Notes: generated by a model from the sequence alone, not told the origin. Counted from the first letter of the stretch, positions 43,752-52,829 are shown. The stretch is DNA of 64,000 nt from Conus ventricosus (GCA_018398815.1 JAFLJL010014772.1:1-64000); one strand, 5' to 3'. Numbers and translations: made by a program.

Positions 43752-43975
43752 TCAACTCTAAACAAACCCGACCGCGTCCTGCATGAGCGTATCTAAAAAT
43801 AGATCTTACGTCAGGGTAGGCCTGCAGTGGTCTTACAGTCGCGCGCACTGTTGCTAAAGCAGCCAACTCTAAACAACCCCGACCGCTCCTGCATGAGCGG
43901 TATCTAAAAATAGATCTTACGTCAGTGGTAGGACTGCAGTGGTCTTCAGTCGCGCGCACTGTTGCTAAAACGCCA
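43752..43975 (+). repeat. Tandem duplication of a 111-base unit
   Basis: The two units are about 90 percent alike by eye, each running from CAACTCTAAACAA through GCATGAGCG, ATCTAAAAATAGATCTTACG and a TCGCGCGCACTGTTGCTAAA end. ATCTAAAAATAGAT is an internal palindrome in both. Confidence 0.85.
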
Positions 43976-44739
43976 CACAAACAAACATGTATGACTAGGC
44001 TGTGACAGTTGAGGTTCAGCCTGGGAGGGAGGAGGGAGGGTGGGGAGAGCGCACGGGGAGAGGGGGAGGTGTTAAGGTCAACGGACAGAATAAGTGACAC
44101 CAACCAGCCTTGCGTCGGCGGTGGTTATAGGATACCAAAGAATCGCAAATTATTGCGCCTTGAAAACCCCTCTAATCTGTCTATTCTTCTGACATCATCG
44201 TAACTTGTTGGTGCAGCAAAAGAAATGTTCTGAAATGAAAGGATGAATTTTGTACTTGTTCCAGCAAGAATATGCCTCTAGATGTCCCACTGTTCCTTCA
44301 AATGGCAGGCTGGGTATGAAATGGGTTTGTCTGGCATGCCACACTAAATATGTGCACCATGTCCTTGTTTTATGCCGGTCATGGTCCCTTTCAACTGAAC
44401 AAGCACTGCAAAATAAACTGTAGGCTATATTGTACCAGGAAGTTTTGAACTATTTCTATGAAAAACTGAAAGAGCACTGAAAGATAAACTGTATATTATA
44501 CCAGGAAGTTCTGAACTGTTTCTAAAAAATATCGAACAGATGTTGAACGTGAAGTCAAGCGGTTTGACAGTTCTTAGTTCTTGGAGCTCTTAACTGAGCT
44601 AATAACAATCCGACAAGAGAACAAGGCTCGCCACTCAATTTTCTTTGTCAAAAACTTTGCCATGGCCTCATGATAAACAATGTATTTTTCACAAGATCGG
44701 TCTGTTGATCGGAAAGTTTTCCTTGCGAAGATAACAACA

Positions 44740-44820
44740 CTCACCATTTCTTTGAGTAATATTAGTGCCACTTCCAGCACTGACAGAAGGCATTGAAACA
44801 TCACTTCCCTGACTCGCCAT
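44740..44820 (-). other. Possible captured first coding exon
   Basis: An ATG at 44820 on the minus strand opens MASQGSDVSMPSVSAGSGTN followed by Ile-Thr-Gln-Arg-Asn, then AAATG/GTGAGTG, a good splice-donor match near 44745. Upstream on the same strand is GC-rich, promoter-like sequence (44870-45120). This could be a host exon carried as cargo, or chance. I do not recognise the protein. Confidence 0.3.
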
Positions 44821-45171
44821 GTTTTTAACACACACAAGTTCTCTCTGAAACGTCTTTACAGCCCACCGGTCGAATGTAAAATGGCGGCGGCTGTGTATGG
44901 TGGGCACAACACAAAGTGTCACGTGATTTAAAGCTCGGCACTTGATTTGATAAGAGGCTTATGCGCAGTAAACATGACTAGAACTGGCAAGCCGTCTCGT
45001 CATCGGGTGTGCGACCCGCGTGGTCTCGCAGCAGTTCCCTGCCGCACGAACCACTGTAACCTGATACGCCCTGCCGCAACCACGAACCCTGAAATTAGGC
45101 CTGTGTGCACAGGTCTCGTCAAGCCATACATAATTCTAGATTTAAGCAGGATTTTTTACTTTATGTTTGTT

Positions 45172-45306
45172 CAGTATGTTTGTTTGTAGAAAATCGTTAT
45201 TTTTTGGTTACTTGTCAGAGAACAGAAAAAGGCGGCTTTTAGCCACTTTCGCCCGAAAACTGTTGATCGCGAAAGTGAGCCAGGAGTTGGTAAAATACTG
45301 TTCTCT
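45172..45306 (-). repeat. Right TIR of Polinton 2, with an inverted copy of the ATPase tail
   Basis: Reverse complement of 29651-29786 with few differences. CAGTATGTTTGTTTGTAG at 45172 encodes the ATPase end QYVCL with stop, copied here without the gene body. The hairpin is at 45217-45306. The target duplication ACACA follows at 45307-45311. Confidence 0.9.
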
Positions 45307-45653
45307 ACACAAAACACAAGAAAAACTGATGTTAGTGTTCACTGGATGCGAGGAGAAACATCTGGTACTCACATCAGTACATGTCTGTAAACTAATCCAA
45401 CTTCTTTCTGTACATCTCGCAGGTTTCTGGGGTTGTTCTTGGGTTGAGCAGCCTCACTAATATAACCCAGTCTGATTATTTCCACCAGTTGAACATTTTC
45501 AGAAGAAACACCACCATGAAGATGAAAAAAAGAAAAACACACAGGCACTCAAGAATATAAAAACACAGAGATAAAAGCACGCACTGGCTAACTGAAGAAG
45601 ATCTATGAAAAAAAAAATGCACTGCAAAACTAAGCTGTGCTACAGGATCCACA
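45307..45653 (+). repeat. Continuation of the piggyBac 1 subterminal repeat and 3' region
   Basis: ACACAAAACACAAG, then AAACTGATGTTAGTGTTCACTG and ACATCTGGTACTCACATCAG, match the 375-base unit where it was interrupted at 29650. Beyond about 45430 the sequence is the 3' untranslated part of the transposase gene. No other gene is seen. Confidence 0.75.
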
Positions 45654-46419
45654 CTACTCCCAGTGGTTGAACTTAGTGTGATAATCCATGTAGCACTGTG
45701 GATAGCACAGTGCAGGCTTGGAGGGACAGGAGGGGCAGTGGGACCGCACATCACGCCTGATCTTCAGCTTCTTGGTGCAGACCCTGCAGGCCCTCTGTGG
45801 TGCTGCCTTGTTGGGTGTTGGTGGGATGGGGAACATGAAATGCCTCTCCATCAGCCTCACTTCATCGTTTGACCGGTAGCAGAGGTATAACTTGATCACG
45901 AACCTGACACGCTTGAGGGGGATGTATTGGCGAAATATAAGCCTACCCTTCCAAAGGAGTAGGCTTTCATCCACACACACCACTCACCGTGGCTCATACA
46001 CCTCCTGAAATCTTTCATGGAGGTGGTCCAGTACTGGGCGGATCTTGTACAGCCGGTCATACTGGGGATGGTCTGGTGGTGGCATCGCAGAGTTGTGAAA
46101 GTGGATAAATTGTAGGATGATCTGAAATAGGATTGAAAACATTTGATCAGTGTGTGTAAACAAGCAAACACACACACACACACACACACCAGAAACAATC
46201 AAGTACACATACAAACATTTGTACACACACACACACACACACACACTCACACACACACACACACACACACATCATAAACAATGACACACAAATACACCAC
46301 ATAGAAGTATACACACATACACACCACATAGAAGCACACACATACACACACACACACACCATAAACAATGACACATGAATACACCACATAGAAGCATACA
46401 CACATACACACCACATAGA

Positions 46420-46471
<52 letters not shown>

Positions 46472-46529
46472 ACAGAAGCACACACACACATACACACAAA
46501 ACAGAAGTGCACACACACACATTACAGAG

Positions 46530-46589
<60 letters not shown>

Positions 46590-47267
46590 CATCCTCATCT
46601 ATTGTAATGCTAAAAAGAAAGACTTCACATAGAAAGGAGTTGGAGAGGGAGGGTGGAAGGAAATTTATGAGAACAAGTAAACAGAGAGAGAGACTCAGAG
46701 AGAGTAAAGAAACTTACTTGAAATCTGTTTCTTGTCATTACTGAGCTGAAGACTGGAATGCGGTACAGCACCTTCTTCGACCAGTACAGCTCAATTGCAG
46801 GCAGTCGCACGATTCCCATCAGTTCCCACTGATTTGCATTGGAATACTGGAGCAAGATTGTCGAGCTCCACGCCCTCTGCCACGCCCCCTTATTTGATGC
46901 TGTCCAGTGCCTCTAGGTCTTCCCCTGCCCCTACCACGACCTCTCATGACAGTAGAGGGTGCTGTGCTGGTGCTGGGAATCGGCTCTGGTTCTGATTCTT
47001 GGTCGGAATCATGGCCGGTATCGCTCTTGACCAAACATCACGTGGGTCGAAGTCCGGGCCTTCTTCTTCGTGACCACCACGAGTTCCGACAAAAGTGGAT
47101 GGTGCTGGTTACCGTCCGTCTCTCCCTCATCACTATCACTGTCACCTGATGCTTGGAAGTCTTCGTCACCACCATCAATATCATTCAACACTTCATCTAA
47201 AACTTCCAGTGCGCTATAACGCTTCAAAAACAGGTCGCTGTGTCGAGCTTCGTCTCTGATCCGCCAT
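45654..47267 (-). pseudogene. piggyBac 1 transposase with internal deletion
   Basis: Starts MADQRRSSTQRPVF at 47267, with a frame change then RYSALEVLDEVLND and an acidic DFQASGDSDSDEGETDGN domain. An Arg-Gly-rich linker follows (46950-46880), then WELMGIVRLPAIELYWSKK and VMTRNRFQ. After an intron (46122-46717, donor GTAAGT, acceptor TTTCAG) comes IILQFIHFHNSAMPPPDH, YDRLYKIRPVLDHL and VDESLLLWKGRLIFRQYIPL with the first catalytic Asp. Catalytic core after IKLYLCY is missing: the sequence passes straight to RSNDEVRLMERHFMF and the C-terminal zinc-ribbon RACRVCTKKLKIRRDV with CPSCPSKPALC. Loss of the core means this copy cannot encode active transposase. Confidence 0.8.
46150..46590 (+). repeat. 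CA-rich microsatellite array inside the transposase intron
   Basis: Long ACACAC runs with interspersed ACCACATAGAAGCATACAC and CAATGACACA units. It lies within the intron of the piggyBac 1 transposase. Cys/Val-rich frames here are artefacts. Confidence 0.95.
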
Positions 47268-47517
47268 CTTGATTATGATAATCAGCTCGACCCCACTTGG
47301 ATACTAAACCGACAATTTACGAACACTTCAGTACACCGATAAAGGGATAGAACTCTTATTTAAACACCCCAGTAGAGTCAGGGACAATTTCTAGGGTTAT
47401 TTCCCGTACCGATTTTCGAAATTTCGATGACGAAGATACCCCGTAATAGACACGGTTACGGGCGTACAGGATCGCGGAAACGACCCCGTAATAGACACGG
47501 GGCAAGCAGGGAAGAGG
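47268..47517 (-). repeat. 5' terminal region of piggyBac 1
   Basis: Contains two inverted or direct copies of ACCCCGTAATAGACACGG (47433-47456 and 47483-47501), likely transposase-binding subterminal repeats, and ends GGCAAGCAGGGAAGAGG at the TTAA (47518-47521). Confidence 0.7.
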
Positions 47518-47700
47518 TTAAAAACTTGAGGTGACTTGATTAAGAACTTAATTAAAGAACTTGAGGTGACTTGATTAAAAACTTAACTAAGAACTTGAGG
47601 TGACTTAATTAAGAACTTAGAGGTTACTTGATTAAGAACTTAGAACGATTTGATAGCGACTTGAATAAGAACCTATGGTGACTTGATAAAACTTAAAATA
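47518..47700 (+). repeat. Minisatellite of Polinton 0, right of the piggyBac insertion
   Basis: Clean units AACTTGAGGTGACTTGATTA and variants, about 28 bases each, six to seven copies. Continues the array broken at 25748. Confidence 0.9.
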
Positions 47701-48680
47701 AAAACACAATCCATTGTTACATTCTTTTTCCTTGGGGAGACAACTCCTCTTCTCTTATTCTAAAGGGTTGCTTTCCTTTGTGCGAACCCTTCAATTATTG
47801 GCTTACAAAATTGCAGAGCTGGGGGCGACGCATTTGTCACTTTACTAGTAGGCGACCAGCCAACACAAATCAGCCTGTGTCAAATTACACAAAATTACAT
47901 AGCCAGGGCGGCGACGCGTGCCAGTAATCCAAAAATCTAAGTTTAGCCCCCTAATAATATGCCTGCGGAGTTTCCCCAATTAAATTTAGCCCTCCCCGCC
48001 CTCAAGTAATATTTTCACATTTTATGTATTAAAAGAAGCATTTTTATATTCAATCTAATAAAGTATTTTAAATAAATTTTATTAAAAAGTAGTGACTAAA
48101 AAGTAAGGTAAGATGCACTTTGTTAACTAGCTTTTAATTTTGTTTTACAAAAATAAAAAACAACTTTACACTAGGCAACTAGACACCATAGAATTGTAAC
48201 GCTTTCTGTGTGCCGAGTATATATATAAATCTTAAATAAATAACATTGAGAATATGCCTGCGGTAGTTTTATATTCTTGTTTGTCATGGTATTGCAAAAG
48301 TCTAAGTTTGGCCCTTTTCCCTGCTCTTAAGTGATCTCTTCCCATTTCGCGTTTGTATGTCTTTGGGTCACTGGCGTGGCCATGAACGCCCGTAAACCAA
48401 TTTCGCGTTTGTATGTCTTGGGTCACTGGCGTGCCTATAAACGCCCGTCAACCCAAATCTGGAAGAGTCACTAAAAAAGGGGTGAGGGGAATGCCCCAAA
48501 TTAGAAAAATAGCGAGCAGGCAACCAAGTATGAAAGTATACTACTGTTGGAGGCATATTCTCAAAACCCTTCACATCTGGCTGTGTTATATGTGACCCTC
48601 TGGGTCTGGCTTGGCGCCATAGGGTCTCAAGTGAGATCCAGAGGTGATCAATAATGCGGCCAGATGCAAAGAGTTTTGCA
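47701..48680. other. Cargo region of Polinton 0; no gene seen
   Basis: No convincing frame. Bases 48346-48455 hold a tandem pair of about 54 bases (CGCGTTTGTATGTCTT, GGGTCACTGGCGTG, AACGCCCGT). The motifs ATATGCCTGCGG and CTAAGTTTRGCCC recur at about 47935-47970 and 48255-48310, and 48470-48565 resembles the reverse complement of the second. These are diverged internal repeats. Confidence 0.5.
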
Positions 48681-48874
48681 TTATCAGGAAAAACAAAGGA
48701 TTAAAGAAAAACTACAATCTGAAAAGTTTAGTAAATTAGTATTGAAAACGGATAATCCTACACAGTATGTATGTTTGTAGGTTTACTTGTCAGAGAACAG
48801 TAAAATACCAATCCTAACTCACCCGGAGCGGGGTGAGGGCGGGGTGAGTTAGGATTGGTATTTTACTGTTCTCT
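48681..48874 (-). repeat. Right TIR of Polinton 0 with a perfect 33-base-arm hairpin
   Basis: Bases 48681-48780 encode, in frame, the ATPase tail KLQSEKFSKLVLKTDNPTQY and VCL with stop, with unrelated sequence before it. This is an inverted copy of the gene end inside the TIR. The hairpin at 48792-48874 has 33-base perfect arms (AGAGAACAGTAAAATACCAA... and reverse complement) around a G-rich loop GGAGCGGGGTGAGGGCG. The element ends at 48874 and host sequence AGCCTGC follows. Confidence 0.85.
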
Positions 48875-48912
48875 AGCCTGCACTTGTTTTCCCCCACTAC
48901 TTAATTGTTCAG

Positions 48913-49320
48913 CATCATATATATATAACAAACTAATAAATTCCAAATATATACATATATATATATATATATATTGAATTATAAACAAAGCTTGCTCTTA
49001 TGTCTTAGATTGAAGAAATAGGGGGAGATAAGCATTCATATCTGCAGTGGTAGATGATTCTGCCTAACTAACAGTATGTGCTTTTTTTTTTTTTTCACCC
49101 ACTCAAGCACATACTGTTAGTTAGGCAGAATCATCTACCACTGCAGATATGAATGCTTATCTCCCCCTATTTCTTCAATCTAAGACATAAGAGCAAGCTT
49201 TGTTTATAATTCAATATTTCTTGCAGTCATTGCAACACCAAGCTGCTCTGTAAGTTGCTGGAACGGTGCTCGGTACTTATCCTTGGAATTTATTAGTTTG
49301 TTGTATATATATATATATAT
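48913..49320. mobile_element. Fold-back (snap-back) repeat element, about 0.4 kb
   Basis: A perfect or nearly perfect inverted repeat of about 105-110 bases (48974-49084 and 49107-49217) is separated by only about 20 bases of T-run and CACCCACTC. Outside it, ATAACAAACTAATAAATTCC (48925-48944) pairs with GGAATTTATTAGTTTGTT (49284-49301). The right arm holds about 65 extra bases where the left has an AT microsatellite. No coding capacity. It resembles fold-back MITEs. The near identity of arms implies recent formation or gene conversion. Confidence 0.85.
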
Positions 49321-49489
49321 AAAAATTTTCCCCTCATACACACCCTCAAGTGCCCCCTTTCAGAAATAAGACTCCTCTACCACTCTCTCTTTTTCTCCAT
49401 CTCTGGTTCTGTTTCTCTTTTCCCTCTATCTGTCTCTCTTTTTCCTCAAGGTGAAATGGGATTGGACACTGAATTTTCCTTTCTCCCAT

Positions 49490-49740
49490 TACACACCACA
49501 CACACACACACACACACGTGTGTGCGCATGCACACTTACGTACACACACACACACATACATGTACACACACACACGTGTGTGCGCACGCACACAACACAT
49601 ACACACACACGTGTGCGCGAGCGCGTATGCAGGCACGCACACAATCACGCAGGCACGTGCGCGTGCACACACACACAGGCCTAATATCACTTATGGTGTA
49701 AAGACGTAAAAACAAAGAACGAACGAACGAACACACACAG
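49490..49740 (+). repeat. CA/CG microsatellite with a LINE 3'-tail remnant
   Basis: ACACAC and GTGTGCGCRYGCAC runs span 49499-49677. Bases 49683-49740 (ATATCACTTATGGTGTAAAG, then ACGAACGAACGAAC) resemble the 3' end of the downstream LINE (ATGTCACTTGAGGGTGAAGA at 52023), suggesting an older copy inserted head-to-tail. Confidence 0.7.
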
Positions 49741-51877
49741 GCTTTCGGAAAGGACGATCAACTACAGAACATCTAGTGAAATTAACAACACAAATCAAAC
49801 AGCAGTTCGCGAGGCGGAAGAATATCCTTGCAACTTTTTTTGACGTTAAGAAAGCTTATGATCAAGTATGGCACTACAAATTATTGCAAAAGCTTAAGGA
49901 AAACAATATTAATGGTAACATGTATAACTACATTAAAAATTTCCTTTCACATCGTTCCATACAAGTAAGAGTAGGAAACACGTACTCGAATTCCAGAGAA
50001 CTTCAGATGGGATTACCTCAAGGTTCAGTTATTTCTCCTGTTTTATTTAATATACTCATCGCCGATCTCCCAAAGAGATTGTCAAACGATTCAGTTTTAG
50101 TCCAGTATGCTGACGATATATGCATGTGGATGAAGGTAACAATGAAACGAAATACACCCACTAGAGCATTAAACTATCCAAAAAAGTTTACCAAAAGGAA
50201 TTAGATAAAATCACTAATTTTATGAAAGAAAATGGTTTATCACTATCTTTAGAAAAAACAAACATGGTCCTTTTTAACTCGGGTTATAACCCAGAAAAAA
50301 TGCCTATATTCAGCATTAATGGAATTGCCCTTAAGTTTGTGCAAAGTGTTAGGTTTCTAGGTGTTTATCTGTCATCAAAACTTACCTGGAACCAACATAT
50401 AAATCATATACTTGATAAAGCACGAAAAGCATTAAATTTTCTCAAAATTATTAGTAAGCAACGTTGGGGTCAGGATACTAAAGCACTTTTATGTCTTGCA
50501 AACTCACTTCTTCGATCTCGTTTAATATATGCCCAAGAAGTTTTCTTTAATGCCCCCAAGCACCTATTATCCAAACTTCAAAGCATAGACTGCAAAGCTG
50601 TTAAACTGGCACTTGGGGTACCAATACATACTTCCAATCTAGGATCCTATAAAGAAGCGGGTGTTCTTCCTCTAGATGACAATAGGAAAAATTCTTGTGC
50701 TAAATTTATAGTAAAGTCTTTAGCTTTTGATACATTTTGTAAAGAAGAAATTAGATTAGACTCCGGAAAAGATTTTGCTAAAAGAGCTAAAACAATACAC
50801 TCTTTACAATCAATCAATTCTTATGCCACCGATATAATCAATTCTAAAGAATTAAAACACAAACAAATAGCCACTAAGCCAACTGTTTCACCAGTAGCAC
50901 CCTGGGAGCATATTAAACCTGCTTTTGATATTGATGATACAAATTTAAACAAAAATCAATCTCCAAATATCTTGAAAAATTTAGTAAACATAAGCATTGA
51001 AAACAAGTATACTGACTATATCAAGATTTACACAGACGGGTCTGTAATAGAAAATGGCAGTGCAGGATCAGCATTTTTTATTCCTTCCTTGAAAACATTA
51101 AAACGTTATAATATTGGTAGGCATTATTCCATTTTCACTGCTGAATTAACAGCCATTTTAATGGCGTTACATCACATTAAAGAGTTACCTTTAAATGCAT
51201 GCAAGATATTATTTTGTGTGGATTCAAAATCAGTATTATACGCTATCAAAGGTCAAAATACCAAGACACGGGTTGAGATGACTCACGAAGTCAAGCACTT
51301 AATACATCAATTAGCAAGCAAAGATATCAGTGTTACTTTTTATTGGATTCCATCTCACTGTGGAATTCTCTCTAATGAACAGGTAGATCATGCAGCCAAG
51401 AGTGCAGCACGCAATGCTACAGGGACAATTAAACTTAATGTTAAGCTAGATCTACATGAATATTGTAAATACTTTGACAAGTTAGCAAAGGATAATTTTG
51501 TTGACAAGTTGAAGACCTCAGATATACAATATTCACATAATTGTGTAAAAACTTGTGATACACTGCATTCGGATATGATAATTGAGAGTTTAAGTCAAAT
51601 CAAAGCCAGATCAATCACGTCTTTGATGTTTAAGATTCGTCTAAACGCTCTCAAAACAAAATTTTGTAAAGATATTATTTGTGTTTGTGGGAGTCAAATT
51701 TCTACGAATCATCTGCTTCTGCACTGTCCTGTCATCAAAGCTCAAATGCTCAAAAAGGGAGGCACTGCGCTCAACCGTCGAAATCAGATAACATTACAGA
51801 AAATAGTTAATGACCTTGATCTTCTTAAGTTGTTTTCAGAAACTTTGCATTCTAGTTCTGTTGGTATTTTTCTTTGA
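49741..51877 (+). pseudogene. LINE RT/RNase H polyprotein, 3' two thirds, one break
   Basis: The first part (49776-50204) shows LATFFDVKKAYDQVWH (RT catalytic Asp), GLPQGSVISPVLFNILIADL and VQYADDICMW (catalytic Asp pair). After a frame change near 50160-50220 a 551-aa frame (50222-51877) holds the RT thumb (SVRFLGVYLSSKLTWNQHIN) and an RNase H domain with IKIYTDGSVIENG, FTAELTAILMAL, FCVDSKSVLYAI and WIPSHCGILSNEQVDHAAKS, containing the D-E-D-H/D residues. The C-terminal part has CVCGSQISTNHLLLHCPVI, a CCHC-like pattern. The long open frame indicates a young copy. Confidence 0.88.
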
Positions 51878-52060
51878 TAGTTGTTGGTAATGTTGAGATC
51901 ATTTGTGTTTGTAGAATCCAATACTTAAGTGTGGCATTGATGTTGCATTTACTCAAAAACACTCAACACTTTAAAGAATCTCTCACATGCTTTTTTTTTT
52001 TTTTTTTTTTTTTTTTTGTCTAATGTCACTTGAGGGTGAAGAGACGTTAAATTAAAGTAC
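49741..52060 (+). mobile_element. 5'-truncated LINE with reverse transcriptase and RNase H (I/Nimb-like)
   Basis: Begins inside the RT domain at 49741 directly after a CA/CGAA repeat and ends after a poly-T tract (about 51989-52018) and the tail GTGAAGAGACGTTAAATTAAAG. Candidate flanking repeats are CA-rich and therefore not decisive. It is in an intron or flank of TMEM260, on the opposite strand to that gene. Confidence 0.75.
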
Positions 52061-52548
52061 CACACACACAAACACACCTTTAAGCAATTATTATCCGTTT
52101 ACATATATGTTTTCATATGTCATTTCCTATACGTATTTGTTTGTTTTTCTTTTTATGTCACAACTCCTGAAGACGGTCTATGACCGAAATGTTGTCAATA
52201 TTTGTTCTGTTTTCCGTTTTAAAAAAAAAATCTTCTTCTCAAAGTCCTCAAAGACATTTATTATTCATTTTTACTTGAAGATCTGTGGTCAAAAATCTTT
52301 TTTATTATTCTCCCCTCTTCCCATCATGTCACAATCTTACACACACACATACGCACACACACACATACATATGTACATAAAGATTGATTGATAGATAGAT
52401 GAGTAAGAGTATAATTATGTTTGTTGTTGTGTTTGGTGTCGTGTGGTATGGGATGGTGTGGTGTGGTGTGATATTGTGTGGTGTGTATGTGTATGCATGC
52501 ATACATATGCAAAGATTTTTGTTTTTGCACAAAAAGCCCACCAGTTAC
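52061..52548. other. Intronic or flanking sequence with simple repeats
   Basis: TGTGGTGTGGTGTGATATTG-type repeats (52432-52490) and CA runs (52339-52375). No gene supported. Confidence 0.6.
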
Positions 52549-52661
52549 CTTCTTCAAATGCAAGACATATAAAACCCAAGGCGTAATGACAGCAATGTAG
52601 AGAACTGTGGTGTGCTGATTGGACAGGCATAGACTGCACACACAGGCTCCATCTTGCACAC
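52549..52661 (-). CDS. TMEM260: TMEM260 exon (third recognised exon)
   Basis: The minus strand reads GACVCSLCLSNQHTTVLYIA, then VITPWVLYVLHLKK, strongly like the SLCNQHT-containing membrane segment of animal TMEM260, an endoplasmic reticulum membrane O-mannosyltransferase. Splice sites fit: acceptor CCCTCTGCAG before 52661 and donor GTAACT after 52549. Length 113 bases. Its reading phase disagrees by one base with the upstream exon at 57157, which could be an assembly indel or a missing mini-exon. Confidence 0.8.
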
Positions 52662-52766
52662 CTGCAGAGGGTCAAAGAGCAATGTATGGCAGAATATCCT
52701 TGAACAGTATCTTCAGTACAATACAGGCAATAAACCTTTTCACATTTAGTCATCTAAACAAGTACC
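52662..52766. other. TMEM260 intron before piggyBac 2
   Basis: Intron sequence leading to the TTAA at 52767-52770, nothing else seen. Confidence 0.6.
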
Positions 52767-52829
52767 TTAACCCTTTCGCATCCTGGGAATTAAGCTTAAA
52801 GTTAAATTCTATTTGACAGGTTAAAAAAA

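Larger units (their letters stand above)
43380..45171. other. Cargo region of Polinton 2; no firm gene
   Basis: Unlike the cargo regions of Polinton 1 (207-1840) and Polinton 0 (47700-48680). It contains a 111-base direct duplication (43752-43975, units starting at CAACTCTAAACAA and both including GATCTTACGTCAG), a tandem pair of about 75 bases (about 44395-44545, CAGGAAGTTYTGAACT), and a possible captured exon (44745-44820). The long frames around 43590-44100 run through the duplication and look non-coding. Confidence 0.5.
29651..45306 (+). mobile_element. Polinton 2, complete 15.7 kb Maverick/Polinton nested in piggyBac 1
   Basis: Starts AGAGAACAG at 29651 and ends CTGTTCTCT at 45306, with a 5-base target duplication ACACA (29646-29650 and 45307-45311). 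The flanks rejoin a 375-base repeat unit, matching the order seen near 28905. The TIRs are about 135 bases. It contains the full gene set in the same order as Polinton 1 but opposite orientation. The intact ATPase, the nearly intact neighbour and well-matched TIRs suggest it is the youngest copy. The middle (31200-40140) is low-quality sequence. Confidence 0.9.
25749..47517 (-). mobile_element. piggyBac element 1, swollen by a LINE and by Polinton 2
   Basis: The ends CCCCTTCCCT (25749) and, in reverse complement, CCTCTTCCCT (47517) are inverted repeats flanked by TTAA at 25745-25748 and 47518-47521. Outside both ends lies the same minisatellite. A minus-strand transposase (47267-45654) lies near the right end. 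The long 3' part consists of about 375-base repeats (25795-26753, 28310-29650, 45307-45470) into which the LINE and Polinton 2 inserted. Without these insertions the element would be roughly 4.5 kb. The left terminus is in noisy sequence, so its exact bases are less certain than the right. Confidence 0.75.
1..48874 (+). mobile_element. Polinton 0, outermost Maverick/Polinton element (left end outside window)
   Basis: Inferred by joining pieces that flank later insertions. PolB sequence runs 1-89, resumes at 15991-16750 and finishes at 17338-17573. It is followed by small minus-strand genes, a minus-strand integrase (noisy, from about 21430), membrane-type small genes, a minisatellite broken at 25748 and resumed at 47518, a cargo region, and a terminal hairpin ending at 48874. 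This order and orientation match the complete Polinton 2. The ATPase and capsid genes would lie left of the window. The right TIR (about 48681-48874) carries an inverted copy of the ATPase 3' end, as expected if the left TIR overlaps that gene. Everything between these pieces is later insertion. Confidence 0.75.

Noticed and set aside
43588..44103. 171-codon minus-strand frame in Polinton 2 cargo
   Set aside because: It spans the 111-base tandem duplication, its protein repeats only because of that duplication, and it has no recognisable domain or counterpart in other copies.
45896..46268. Separate small genes in piggyBac 1
   Set aside because: They are exon pieces and intron read-through of the minus-strand transposase.
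46147..46598. Cys/Val-rich frames over 100 codons
   Set aside because: All are shadows of CA repeats inside the transposase intron.
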